DNA of 7,492 nt from an uncultured Loktanella sp. (GCA_913061335.1 CAJXTP010000145.1:1-7492), one strand, 5' to 3'; shown: positions 1 to 5,792, numbered from the stretch's first letter. Program-made: numbers and translations. The notes: generated from the sequence alone by a model not told the origin.

Positions 1-30
1 CGTGGGCTCGGAGATGTGTATAAGAGACAG
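1..30 (+). other. Nextera read-2 adapter remnant (technical sequence)
   Basis: Bases 1-11 match the 3' part of the Nextera read-2 adapter, and bases 12-30 are the 19-bp Tn5 mosaic end AGATGTGTATAAGAGACAG. This is library DNA and should be trimmed. It creates a spurious GTG start at 16 and five false residues (MYKRQ) in front of the Ffh fragment; genomic sequence begins at 31. Confidence 0.98.
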
Positions 31-780
31 GTCCTGACACGAATGGATGGCGACGGGCGCGGCGGTGCAGCGCTTTCTATGCGGGCGATCACTGGTAAAC
101 CTATCCGGTTTGTTGGCGTCGGCGAAAAGATGGACGCGATCGAAGCCTTCGAACCATCACGCATCGCGGGGCGGATCCTCGGCATGGGCGACATCGTCGC
201 GCTTGTTGAAAAAGCCCAAGACACCATCGAGGCCGAACAAGCCGAACGCATGATGAAGCGGTTCCAAAAGGGCCGGTTCAACATGAATGATCTGAAACAG
301 CAGCTCGAGCAGATGATCAAAATGGGCGGCATGGAAGGCATGATGGGCATGTTGCCTGGCGCAGGCAAAATGCAAAAGCAGATGGACGCAGCTGGGATGG
401 ACGACAAGGTCCTGACACGCCAAATCGCGCTGATCAATTCGATGACCAAAAAAGAACGCGCCAACCCTGACCTGCTGGCAGCTTCGCGCAAAAAGCGGAT
501 CGCAGCGGGCGCAGGGCTTCAGGTGTCCGAGCTGAACAAGCTGGTCAAACAGCAGCGGCAAATGGGCGACATGATGAAGAAAATGGGCAAAGGTGGCATG
601 CTCAAACAAGCGATGAAACAGATGATGGGCAAAGGCAGTGCGATGCCCGACATGAACGATCCAGCAGCAATGGCCGAGGCGGCGAAAGCCATGCAAGGCA
701 AGATGCCAGCGGGCATGCCCGGTCTTGGCGGCGGCATGGGCCTTCCGGCTGGCCTGTCTGGGTTCGGTAAAAAGAAATGA
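31..780 (+). CDS. ffh: Signal recognition particle protein Ffh, 3' part (5'-truncated)
   Basis: C-terminal 249 residues of the SRP54-type GTPase that binds 4.5S RNA and signal peptides and docks with FtsY at the inner membrane. Visible in order: the end of the NG GTPase domain, with a TKxD-like guanine-specificity motif (TRMD), the DGDGRGG element and GKPIRFVGVGEK; the linker with RILGMGD; and a methionine-rich M domain. That domain holds the RNA-binding segment SRKKRIAAGAG and clusters of methionines that form the signal-peptide groove. The last ~50 residues are a low-complexity Met/Gly/Pro/Ala tail ending in GFGKKK. The N domain, P-loop and true start are lost at the left adapter junction, and the frame is open into base 31. 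The stop overlaps the next gene's start (ATGA, 777-780). Identification is very secure. Confidence 0.97.
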   Translation, partial: VLTRMDGDGRGGAALSMRAITGKPIRFVGVGEKMDAIEAFEPSRIAGRILGMGDIVALVEKAQDTIEAEQAERMMKRFQKGRFNMNDLKQQLEQMIKMGGMEGMMGMLPGAGKMQKQMDAAGMDDKVLTRQIALINSMTKKERANPDLLAASRKKRIAAGAGLQVSELNKLVKQQRQMGDMMKKMGKGGMLKQAMKQMMGKGSAMPDMNDPAAMAEAAKAMQGKMPAGMPGLGGGMGLPAGLSGFGKKK

Positions 781-1319
781 TGACGCCCGCGCCGATCATA
801 ACAACCAAACGCCTGACGTTGCGTGGCCCTGTGGCCAGCGACCTCGCGCCCCAAACCGATTTCATCGTGAACTCAGCGCGTATGGAGTTCTTGGGCGGCA
901 ATGGCAGTGCACAAGACGCATGGTTTGCCTTTCTGACAGGCATCGGGCACTGGCACATGCACGGTTACGGCTTCTTTATGATCGTAGACACGGCCACCAA
1001 CACACCCGTTGGGCGCATGGGCATTCTGAACCACGTGGGCTGGCCAGAACCCGAACTGGCCTACCATATGTTCGACAACGGCGAAGGGCACGGATACGCT
1101 TTTGAAGCAGGCCTTGCTGTGCGGCAGTGGGCTGGGGAAACCTTAGGGCTTGGGCCACTTGTGTCGATCATTTCACCGACCAACACCCGCTCAATCGCTT
1201 TGGCCAAACGGCTTGGCGCAGTCTCAGAACGCGAGACAACGCACGACAATGAACCCGCTATCATCTTTCGGCATCTGGCACATGACAGTGCAGACGCACG
1301 CGCGCAGGTGACGCCATGA
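777..1319 (+). CDS. GNAT-family N-acetyltransferase (RimJ/RimL-like), first of a tandem pair
   Basis: 180-residue single-domain acetyltransferase expected to transfer acetyl from acetyl-CoA to an amine. It opens with TKRLTLRGP (residues 9-17), typical of the RimJ/RimL type. It then has GHWHMHGYGFF (57-67) and WPEPEL (89-94). The acetyl-CoA pyrophosphate loop is GEGHGYAFEA (102-111), and the motif-B region is NTRSIALAKRLGA (136-148). The start ATG at 777 overlaps the ffh stop as ATGA; a second ATG follows at 780. No strong Shine-Dalgarno is visible, so translation probably relies on coupling to ffh. It resembles the next gene along its length, suggesting an ancient duplication. The substrate cannot be read from sequence. 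Ribosomal-protein or other protein N-acetylation is suggested only by the neighbourhood. Confidence 0.9.
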   Translation: MMTPAPIITTKRLTLRGPVASDLAPQTDFIVNSARMEFLGGNGSAQDAWFAFLTGIGHWHMHGYGFFMIVDTATNTPVGRMGILNHVGWPEPELAYHMFDNGEGHGYAFEAGLAVRQWAGETLGLGPLVSIISPTNTRSIALAKRLGAVSERETTHDNEPAIIFRHLAHDSADARAQVTP

Positions 1320-1831
1320 CCATGACCTTGCAAACACCGCGGCTTGTGATGCGGGCACCGGAACCGGGTGACTGGATGGTGTTCCACGACTTTATGATGT
1401 CCGACCGCGCGGGTGCTTTTGGCAGCAATGGCGATCTGGGCAAAACCTGGCGTTCCTTCGCGTCCGAACTGGGCCATTGGCAGATCTTTGGCTACGGCAT
1501 GTGGGCAGTGACACTGCGCGGCGACAACGACTGCGTTGGGCTTGTTGGGCCTTGGACACCTCCGGATTGGCCAGAAACCGAAATCGGTTGGATGATGTTT
1601 GATCCGGCAATCGAGGGCAAAGGCATTGCGACCGAAGCGGCCTATGCGGCCGTCACACACGCCTATGACGTGCTGGGCTGGCAAACGGCTGTCAGCTATA
1701 TCGCACATGACAATGCGCGGTCGATCCGGCTGGCTGAAAAGCTGGGCGCGAAGCTGGACATCAACGCCAAGGCCCCTACAGACACCACGCTGGTTTACCG
1801 CCATCCTGTGCCAAAGGGAGTTCGCATATGA
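1316..1831 (+). CDS. GNAT-family N-acetyltransferase (RimJ/RimL-like), second of a tandem pair
   Basis: 171-residue GNAT protein. The N-terminal strand is TPRLVMRAP (7-15). The segment GHWQIFGYG (53-61) matches GHWHMHGYG in the preceding gene, and WPETEIGW (85-92) aligns with WPEPEL there. The acetyl-CoA loop is IEGKGIATEA (99-108), and SYIAHDNARSIRLAEKLGA (127-145) forms the usual alpha4/beta7 region. The start at 1316 overlaps the previous stop by ATGA, and its own stop overlaps the chorismate mutase start by ATGA, so it is the middle gene of a tightly coupled run. The two copies have clearly diverged, which argues for different substrates rather than simple redundancy. The substrate is unknown. 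The GNAT fold assignment is firm; the RimJ/RimL sub-assignment rests on overall pattern. Confidence 0.9.
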   Translation: MTMTLQTPRLVMRAPEPGDWMVFHDFMMSDRAGAFGSNGDLGKTWRSFASELGHWQIFGYGMWAVTLRGDNDCVGLVGPWTPPDWPETEIGWMMFDPAIEGKGIATEAAYAAVTHAYDVLGWQTAVSYIAHDNARSIRLAEKLGAKLDINAKAPTDTTLVYRHPVPKGVRI

Positions 1832-2124
1832 CCGATGACGCAACACGCGCAGCCGCGATTTTGGCCGAGCACCGCGAGAGCATCGACAGGCTCGACGCGA
1901 TCCTTGTCTATACGCTGGGCGAGCGGTTCAAGCACACCCAAGCCGTTGGGGTGCTCAAAGCAACCCATGACCTTCCACCGTCTGATCCGTCGCGCGAAGC
2001 CGCACAGATCGCACGGTTGACCGACCTTGCAGATCAGGCCCATCTGGACCCCGAATTTGCCAAGAAATTCCTGAATTTCATTATTCAGGAAGTGATCCAA
2101 CACCATAAACAACATCAATCTTGA
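1828..2124 (+). CDS. Chorismate mutase, AroQ class, monofunctional
   Basis: 98-residue all-helical protein predicted to convert chorismate to prephenate for Phe/Tyr synthesis. Aligned without gaps to the E. coli P-protein mutase domain at an offset of +5, the known active-site residues fall in place: R16 (R11), R33 (R28), K44 (K39), D53 (D48), R56 (R51) and E57 (E52). The helix-3 positions differ: S84 corresponds to V89 and Q88 to H93. There is no dehydratase or dehydrogenase domain, so it is a stand-alone enzyme. The start at 1828 overlaps the GNAT stop and has its own Shine-Dalgarno AAGGGAG at 1814-1820. The last third of the gene carries an inverted repeat and a candidate promoter for rpsP. 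The family call is strong; catalytic activity is inferred. Confidence 0.88.
   Translation: MTDDATRAAAILAEHRESIDRLDAILVYTLGERFKHTQAVGVLKATHDLPPSDPSREAAQIARLTDLADQAHLDPEFAKKFLNFIIQEVIQHHKQHQS
2057..2084 (+). promoter_or_regulatory. Candidate sigma70-type promoter for rpsP, inside the chorismate mutase gene
   Basis: TTGCCA (2057-2062, five of six matches to TTGACA), a 16-bp spacer, then CATTAT (2079-2084, four of six to TATAAT). It lies about 90 bp upstream of the rpsP start. The -10 sits inside a perfect inverted repeat. Predicted by eye only. Confidence 0.35.
2068..2091. repeat. Perfect 9-bp inverted repeat (operator- or hairpin-like)
   Basis: TTCCTGAAT (2068-2076), spacer TTCATT, then ATTCAGGAA (2083-2091): nine complementary pairs without mismatch. 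It lies within the chorismate mutase coding sequence, encoding part of helix 3, and overlaps the candidate -10 of an rpsP promoter. It could be a repressor site, an RNA hairpin, or a coincidence of coding sequence. Confidence 0.5.
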
Positions 2125-2125
2125 T

Positions 2126-2148
2126 GATGGGTTGAAACCCATCCTACG
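2126..2148. repeat. REP-like palindrome between chorismate mutase and rpsP
   Basis: GATGGGT (2126-2132), loop TGAA, ACCCATC (2137-2143) is a perfect 7-bp stem, followed by an asymmetric CTACG (2144-2148). Read on the minus strand it is CGTAGGATGGGT, then the palindrome. That form resembles short GTAGG(G/A)TGGG-type intergenic palindromes found in many proteobacterial genomes. Only one copy is present here, so repeat status is inferred from memory of such elements. It starts right after the stop codon and would lie in the rpsP 5' leader. Confidence 0.5.
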
Positions 2149-2172
2149 CATCAAAACAAAGGACTATCTATC

Positions 2173-2571
2173 ATGGCTATGAAAATTCGTCTCGCACGTG
2201 GCGGTTCCAAAAAGCGCCCTCACTATGCAATCGTTGCAGCCGACAGCCGCATGCCACGCGACGGCCGTTTCATCGAAAAGCTCGGCACATATGCACCAAT
2301 GCTGCCAAAAGATTCCGAAGAGCGCGTGAAAATGGATATGGAACGCGTTGCGTACTGGATGTCCAAAGGCGCACAGCCAACTGACCGTGTTGCACGTATG
2401 TTGGAAGCTGCTGGCGTTCTGCCAAAGAAAGACCGCTCGAACCTGAAAAAGGGTACACCGGGCAAAGCCGCAACTGCACGTGCAGAAGAAAAAGCAGCGA
2501 AAGTTGCTGCCGCTGAAGAAGCTGCAAACGCACCTGTTGAAGCACCAGCTGAAGAAGCCGCTGCTGAGTAA
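2173..2571 (+). CDS. rpsP: 30S ribosomal protein S16
   Basis: 132-residue S16, a small-subunit protein needed for 30S assembly. The N-terminal signature MKIRLARGGSKKRPHY and the following ADSRMPRDGRFIEKLGTY are diagnostic. AQPTDRVARMLEAAGV (67-82) closes the conserved fold. From about residue 95 there is an Ala/Glu/Lys-rich tail ending EAPAEEAAAE that is not part of the core (E. coli S16 is 82 residues). The start at 2173 is chosen because AAAGGA (2158-2163) lies nine bases upstream; an in-frame ATG at 2179 is also possible. It is probably transcribed from the upstream operon and perhaps from its own promoter at 2057-2084. A strong hairpin follows the stop. Confidence 0.98.
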   Translation: MAMKIRLARGGSKKRPHYAIVAADSRMPRDGRFIEKLGTYAPMLPKDSEERVKMDMERVAYWMSKGAQPTDRVARMLEAAGVLPKKDRSNLKKGTPGKAATARAEEKAAKVAAAEEAANAPVEAPAEEAAAE

Positions 2572-2582
2572 GCGATCAATTT

Positions 2583-2608
2583 GCGCGGGCCACATCGCTG
2601 GCCCGCGC
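2583..2608 (+). terminator. GC-rich hairpin between rpsP and rimM, attenuator-like
   Basis: GCGCGGGCCA (2583-2592), loop CATCGC, TGGCCCGCGC (2599-2608): a perfect 10-bp stem 12 bases after the rpsP stop. The 3' side is ACCCCCCGCTATTTT rather than a clean T-run. It is therefore more likely a partial terminator, RNA processing site or 3'-end stabiliser that lowers rimM relative to rpsP than a full stop. Confidence 0.5.
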
Positions 2609-2664
2609 ACCCCCCGCTATTTTGCAAATCGCCTTGAATTGGCGCTTCGCCCAGGAGCAATCAC

Positions 2665-3165
2665 ATGTCTGACCGGATTATCGTTGGCACCCTCGGTGGT
2701 GCATTTGGGATTTTAGGCGAAGTCCGCCTGAAGTCGTTTTGCGCCGACCCTGCGGCTATTGCTGATTACGCGCCTCTAACGACCGAGGATGGCAAAGTAT
2801 TCCCGATGCTTGTGCTCACAGGTCAGGTCAAAGGCGGGTTCACCGCGCGCGTCCAAGGCATCGACAGTAAAGAAGACGCCGACACTCTGCGCAACGTCTC
2901 GCTTTATGCGCAGCGCGACAAACTGCCCAGCCTGCCTGACGATGAATTCTACTACGCTGATCTGGTTGGGCTCACGGTCATCGACACTGGCAACGAAACA
3001 CTAGGCACCGTCAAAGCGATCGAAAACCACGGCGCCGGCGATGTGCTCGAAATCCAACTGGCAGGCCAGTCTGACACCATGCTGCTATCGTTCACCCACG
3101 AAATCGTGCCGACAGTCGACCTTTCCGCCGGTCGGATCATCGTGAACCCACCAGAAGCGCGTTAA
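2665..3165 (+). CDS. rimM: Ribosome maturation factor RimM
   Basis: 166-residue 16S rRNA processing factor that binds S19 and the 30S head during late assembly. The N-terminal RimM barrel is seen in VGTLGGAFGILGEVRLKSF (7-25). A short linker follows, and the C-terminal PRC-barrel begins at EFYYADLVGLTV (94-105) with GDVLEI (125-130) and HEIVPTVDL (145-153), the typical RimM ending. The start is supported by AGGAG at 2653-2657, seven bases before ATG. It follows rpsP in the order usual for proteobacteria, but the expected next gene, trmD, is displaced by a minus-strand gene. The final TAA overlaps the stop of that convergent gene by four bases (3162-3165). Length and motifs are normal for the family. 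Confidence 0.96.
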   Translation: MSDRIIVGTLGGAFGILGEVRLKSFCADPAAIADYAPLTTEDGKVFPMLVLTGQVKGGFTARVQGIDSKEDADTLRNVSLYAQRDKLPSLPDDEFYYADLVGLTVIDTGNETLGTVKAIENHGAGDVLEIQLAGQSDTMLLSFTHEIVPTVDLSAGRIIVNPPEAR

Positions 3166-4145
3166 AACAAAAACGTCGACAAAATTTGGATGCCTGCCCA
3201 GCGGTGCCGATGCAATGCATTGCGCGCGTCAATATCTTTAGGGATACTCGCCCAATCTTTGACGATTTGCATCCGCAGCAAATACCGAAACGCCGGATCA
3301 TTGCGCCCGTCAGGTCCATATCCAGCAAAGAACGCATCCAGATCATCCTCTAACCACTGCGCATCGCCGTCGGCCGCATCCAATGGGTAAAAGAAGTTTG
3401 CGAAATTCGCGACGAACCGCGCAAGGTCATGGCCAATCGGGGCGGTGTGAATAGCGCCAAAATCGATGCCATACGTGCCCTGCGATCCCAAGATAAAATT
3501 GCGCAAATTCATGTCGCCGTGGGTTGCTGCCAGCTTGGTCACTTGACCCCGCGCGGCCTCTGCCATGTCATCCACAACAGCAGCACAGTCCAAAAACGCA
3601 CGCCGCCCGACAACGCCGCGCTCACCAGACGCGACCTTGTCACGCATTCCCCGTAGCGATTTTTGCACAGTATTAGGATTAATCGGATTGTCGCGCTCAT
3701 AGGTTTGACGATGCCAATGGCCCATCCATGCACCACACGCTTGCAATACGGTGGCGCGATTGGTGTCATCATCAGCGATCAGATCGTGGGCAGTCAGGCC
3801 ATTTGCGGCCTGCATTACTAGAAACTGAGCCTCTGGATCAACATGCAACAACGCGGGGACATGCAGCCCCACTTCACCTTCAAACACGTCGGCGGCACGG
3901 ACATGCGCAGCAACCCCATTATCAAAGTGCTTTTGTTGCTGACCCGCCAATGAATGCTTGAGGATCAAATCAGGCACATCGCCATGCCCCTGCGCCAAGA
4001 CCACAACGCGTTTATGCGGATCAGATAATCGGGCGCGGACCAAATGCAAATCGTGGTCGGTCAAGGCGAACCCCAATGCGGGTGCAGCCTGCGCCCAGTG
4101 GGCCGCAGTCAATGCAAAATCAGGGGTGGCCAGTACATCATCCAT
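3162..4145 (-). CDS. APH-family phosphotransferase (aminoglycoside/choline-kinase-like fold)
   Basis: About 327 residues from the ATG at 4145. Numbered from there, the N-lobe has a putative ATP-binding lysine in LILKHS (K63). The hinge-like LVMQAANGLTAHDLI follows at 109-123. The catalytic loop is HGDMNLRN (209-216), with base D211 and metal-binding N216, and GIDFG (226-230) supplies the metal-binding Asp. This pattern defines the APH/choline-kinase-like superfamily, whose members phosphorylate small molecules or sugars; the substrate is not predictable. Alternative starts are an ATG at 4163 and a TTG at 4181; none has a strong Shine-Dalgarno, so the start is uncertain. The gene is convergent with rimM, sharing the TTAA at 3162-3165, and divergent from trmD. 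Nothing supports calling it an antibiotic-resistance gene. Confidence 0.85.
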   Translation of the reverse strand: MDDVLATPDFALTAAHWAQAAPALGFALTDHDLHLVRARLSDPHKRVVVLAQGHGDVPDLILKHSLAGQQQKHFDNGVAAHVRAADVFEGEVGLHVPALLHVDPEAQFLVMQAANGLTAHDLIADDDTNRATVLQACGAWMGHWHRQTYERDNPINPNTVQKSLRGMRDKVASGERGVVGRRAFLDCAAVVDDMAEAARGQVTKLAATHGDMNLRNFILGSQGTYGIDFGAIHTAPIGHDLARFVANFANFFYPLDAADGDAQWLEDDLDAFFAGYGPDGRNDPAFRYLLRMQIVKDWASIPKDIDARNALHRHRWAGIQILSTFLF

Positions 4146-4301
4146 ACGCCCCACGTTGCACATTCCACGGGTCCAAGACAAGCAACAGCAGGATCAAACC
4201 CCGCGCACGTACACGCACCTGTTCATATCTTGCAACGGTTTGCACCGCATGTAGACGGGTGACCAGAAAACAGCGCTTCGCAGTCGGCCAAACTTGGTGG
4301 T

Positions 4302-4316
4302 TGGAAAACCTTTCCA
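4302..4316 (+). other. Small hairpin in the trmD upstream region
   Basis: TGGAAA (4302-4307), ACC, TTTCCA (4311-4316), followed by TTTTG: a 6-bp stem with a short T-run, 21 bases before the trmD start. It could be a weak attenuator or translational structure. The 4146-4337 spacer must hold divergent promoters for the phosphotransferase and trmD, but no convincing -35/-10 pair was seen on either strand. Confidence 0.25.
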
Positions 4317-4337
4317 TTTTGTGGCAAACGGGCTGAC

Positions 4338-5141
4338 ATGACAGACACACCCAAATCCACTGGTCGCAAAACCATCCGGCCCACATTTACCCCGCGTGAA
4401 TTGATGACCGACTCCCCTGACCTTGCGGGCGCTTGGACGGCGCAGATCATCACGCTGTTCCCCCAAGCCTTTCCAGGTGTCTTAGGCGAAAGCCTGATGG
4501 GCCGCGCGCTCAAAGACGGGCTGTGGCAATTGCAAACCTTTGATTTGCGCGACTACGGCGTCGGCAAACACAAAAACGTCGATGACACACCGGCTGGTGG
4601 CGGGGCGGGCATGGTTCTGCGGGCCGACGTGCTAGAGGCGGCAATCGTTGACGCGCGTGCGGGCGCAAAAGGCGTGATGCCGATCTTATATCTGTCGCCA
4701 CGCGGCAAACCGATGGATCAGGAAATGATGCGCGGGCTGGCTGCAAACACCGACGGGGTCACCCTGCTGTGTGGCCGATTTGAAGGCGTCGATGAACGCA
4801 TCCTCGACCATTTCGGCATCCAAGAAGTATCACTTGGCGACTTTGTAATGACGGGGGGCGAACTGGCCGCCCAAGCCTTGATCGACGCGACAGTACGCCT
4901 GCTGCCGGGCGTATTGGGCAACGCGGACTCAGCCATCGAGGAATCATTCTCCAACGGCCTGCTGGAACACCCGCAATACACCAAACCCGCGCAGTGGCAG
5001 GACCGCGAAATCCCCGACGTGCTGCTGTCGGGCAATCACAAAAAGATCGCTGCGTGGCGGCAAGATCAAAGCGAAGAAATCACGAAAGCCCGCAGACCAG
5101 ATTTGTGGGATGCGCATGAAGCGGGTTCAAAGAACAGCTAA
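4338..5141 (+). CDS. trmD: tRNA (guanine-N1)-methyltransferase TrmD
   Basis: 267-residue SPOUT methyltransferase that makes m1G37 in tRNAs reading CNN codons and so prevents +1 frameshifting; it acts as a homodimer using S-adenosylmethionine. The catalytic core starts near residue 33 (WTAQIITLFPQAFPG, 33-47). GKHKNVDDTPAGGGAGMVL (76-94) follows, then the trefoil-knot segments YLSPRG (118-123), CGRFEGVDER (145-154) and SLGDFVMTGGELAA (165-178) with the conserved Asp at 168. PGVLGN and LLSGNHKKIAAWR mark the C-terminal domain. Residues 1-32 are an extension before the core. An internal ATG (residue 23, base 4404) would remove most of it. The upstream Shine-Dalgarno is weak (CGGG, 4329-4332). 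Here trmD stands alone between two minus-strand genes, so it needs its own promoter. Confidence 0.96.
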   Translation: MTDTPKSTGRKTIRPTFTPRELMTDSPDLAGAWTAQIITLFPQAFPGVLGESLMGRALKDGLWQLQTFDLRDYGVGKHKNVDDTPAGGGAGMVLRADVLEAAIVDARAGAKGVMPILYLSPRGKPMDQEMMRGLAANTDGVTLLCGRFEGVDERILDHFGIQEVSLGDFVMTGGELAAQALIDATVRLLPGVLGNADSAIEESFSNGLLEHPQYTKPAQWQDREIPDVLLSGNHKKIAAWRQDQSEEITKARRPDLWDAHEAGSKNS

Positions 5142-5166
5142 GCGGCTAGAAATAAGTGCACCAATT

Positions 5167-5715
5167 TCAAGTGTCGGCAATTTGCGACGGCGTAGCGTCT
5201 ATGAACGCCGCCACTTCAGCATAGAGTTTGTCCCAATCAGTGAACTCACGCACGCCGTCGATTAGATCCACATCGCGCCCATCTAACACAACAAACTGGA
5301 TGACTTGGCTCTCAAAATATCCATAGCTACTTGTACGGACTGCGCCTGCGGTCAACGCCCTAAAGTCAGGTTCAAAATTTGTGCGCATCTCCAACTCTTT
5401 CAAGTAATCCCGCGCCTCTGCCATACCTTCAGGAAAAGCTGCCTTAAGGCTGACTGAGATTAACAATGTCTGACGAGACTTGAAGTCGCTCAGGCTTGAC
5501 CCAATCAACACTTCAAAATTTTTCGGGTGCCGTCGTTCATGCACGGGGGCCGCTAGAATTACCTTATCGATGCCATCAAACGATAGTGATGCCAACCGGT
5601 CCTCCGTGTTGAACAGCCGAACGCCATGACCTGCCCCTCTAATTTGCTGATCCACGCGATCAACAATCTTGCGTGTCTGTCCTTCGACAGTCTCAAATAG
5701 AATTAGAATTTCCAC
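5167..5715 (-). CDS. Flavodoxin-domain protein, HemG-like (protoporphyrinogen IX dehydrogenase-like)
   Basis: 182 residues from the GTG at 5715. That start is chosen because AGAAGGGGAA lies at 5730-5721, seven bases upstream, and because the family begins with this strand. MEILILFETVEGQTRKIVD matches the flavodoxin phosphate loop (T9-x-E-G-Q-T14). DKVILAAPV (50-58) is the second FMN-loop strand. SVSLKAAF (88-95), FEPDFRALTAGAV (114-126) and REFTDWDKL (156-164) track E. coli HemG from memory (SVNLVA, WRPDRCAVIAGAL, VVYTDWE). HemG uses FMN to oxidise protoporphyrinogen IX coupled to the respiratory chain; whether this protein does so is inference. The gene looks less GC-rich than its neighbours, sits convergent to trmD with only 25 bp between stops, and interrupts trmD-rplS, which fits later acquisition. 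It could instead be another flavodoxin-type redox protein. Confidence 0.8.
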   Translation of the reverse strand: MEILILFETVEGQTRKIVDRVDQQIRGAGHGVRLFNTEDRLASLSFDGIDKVILAAPVHERRHPKNFEVLIGSSLSDFKSRQTLLISVSLKAAFPEGMAEARDYLKELEMRTNFEPDFRALTAGAVRTSSYGYFESQVIQFVVLDGRDVDLIDGVREFTDWDKLYAEVAAFIDATPSQIADT

Positions 5716-5792
5716 ACCTGTTCCCCTTCTAAATACCAGAGCGAACGACACTCATTTCCAAGAAAATATTCGGCCTCAGAGCTACTTTATAA

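Noticed and set aside
16..30. GTG start giving MYKRQ at the N terminus of the Ffh fragment
   Set aside because: The codons lie within the Tn5 mosaic end of the library adapter.
31..418. Repeated 11-mer GTCCTGACACG at 31 and about 409
   Set aside because: Both encode VLTR within Ffh in unrelated structural contexts; the flanks do not match, so it is coincidence rather than a repeat or assembly chimera.
157..696. 179-codon minus-strand frame opposite ffh
   Set aside because: His/Leu/Phe-rich complement of the methionine-rich M domain; no independent support.
1061..1846. 261-codon open frame antisense to both GNAT genes
   Set aside because: Rich in Arg, His, Cys and Pro with no family pattern, and fully opposite two well-supported GNAT genes; a shadow of GC-biased codon use.
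3162..4145. Aminoglycoside resistance gene
   Set aside because: Only the general APH catalytic loop is present; the superfamily is broad and the housekeeping context gives no sign of resistance.
4138..4245. Minus-strand ~36-codon frame with a hydrophobic GLILLLLVL stretch ahead of the phosphotransferase
   Set aside because: Non-ATG start, no ribosome-binding site, no recognisable family and a stop overlapping the kinase start region; too weak to call.
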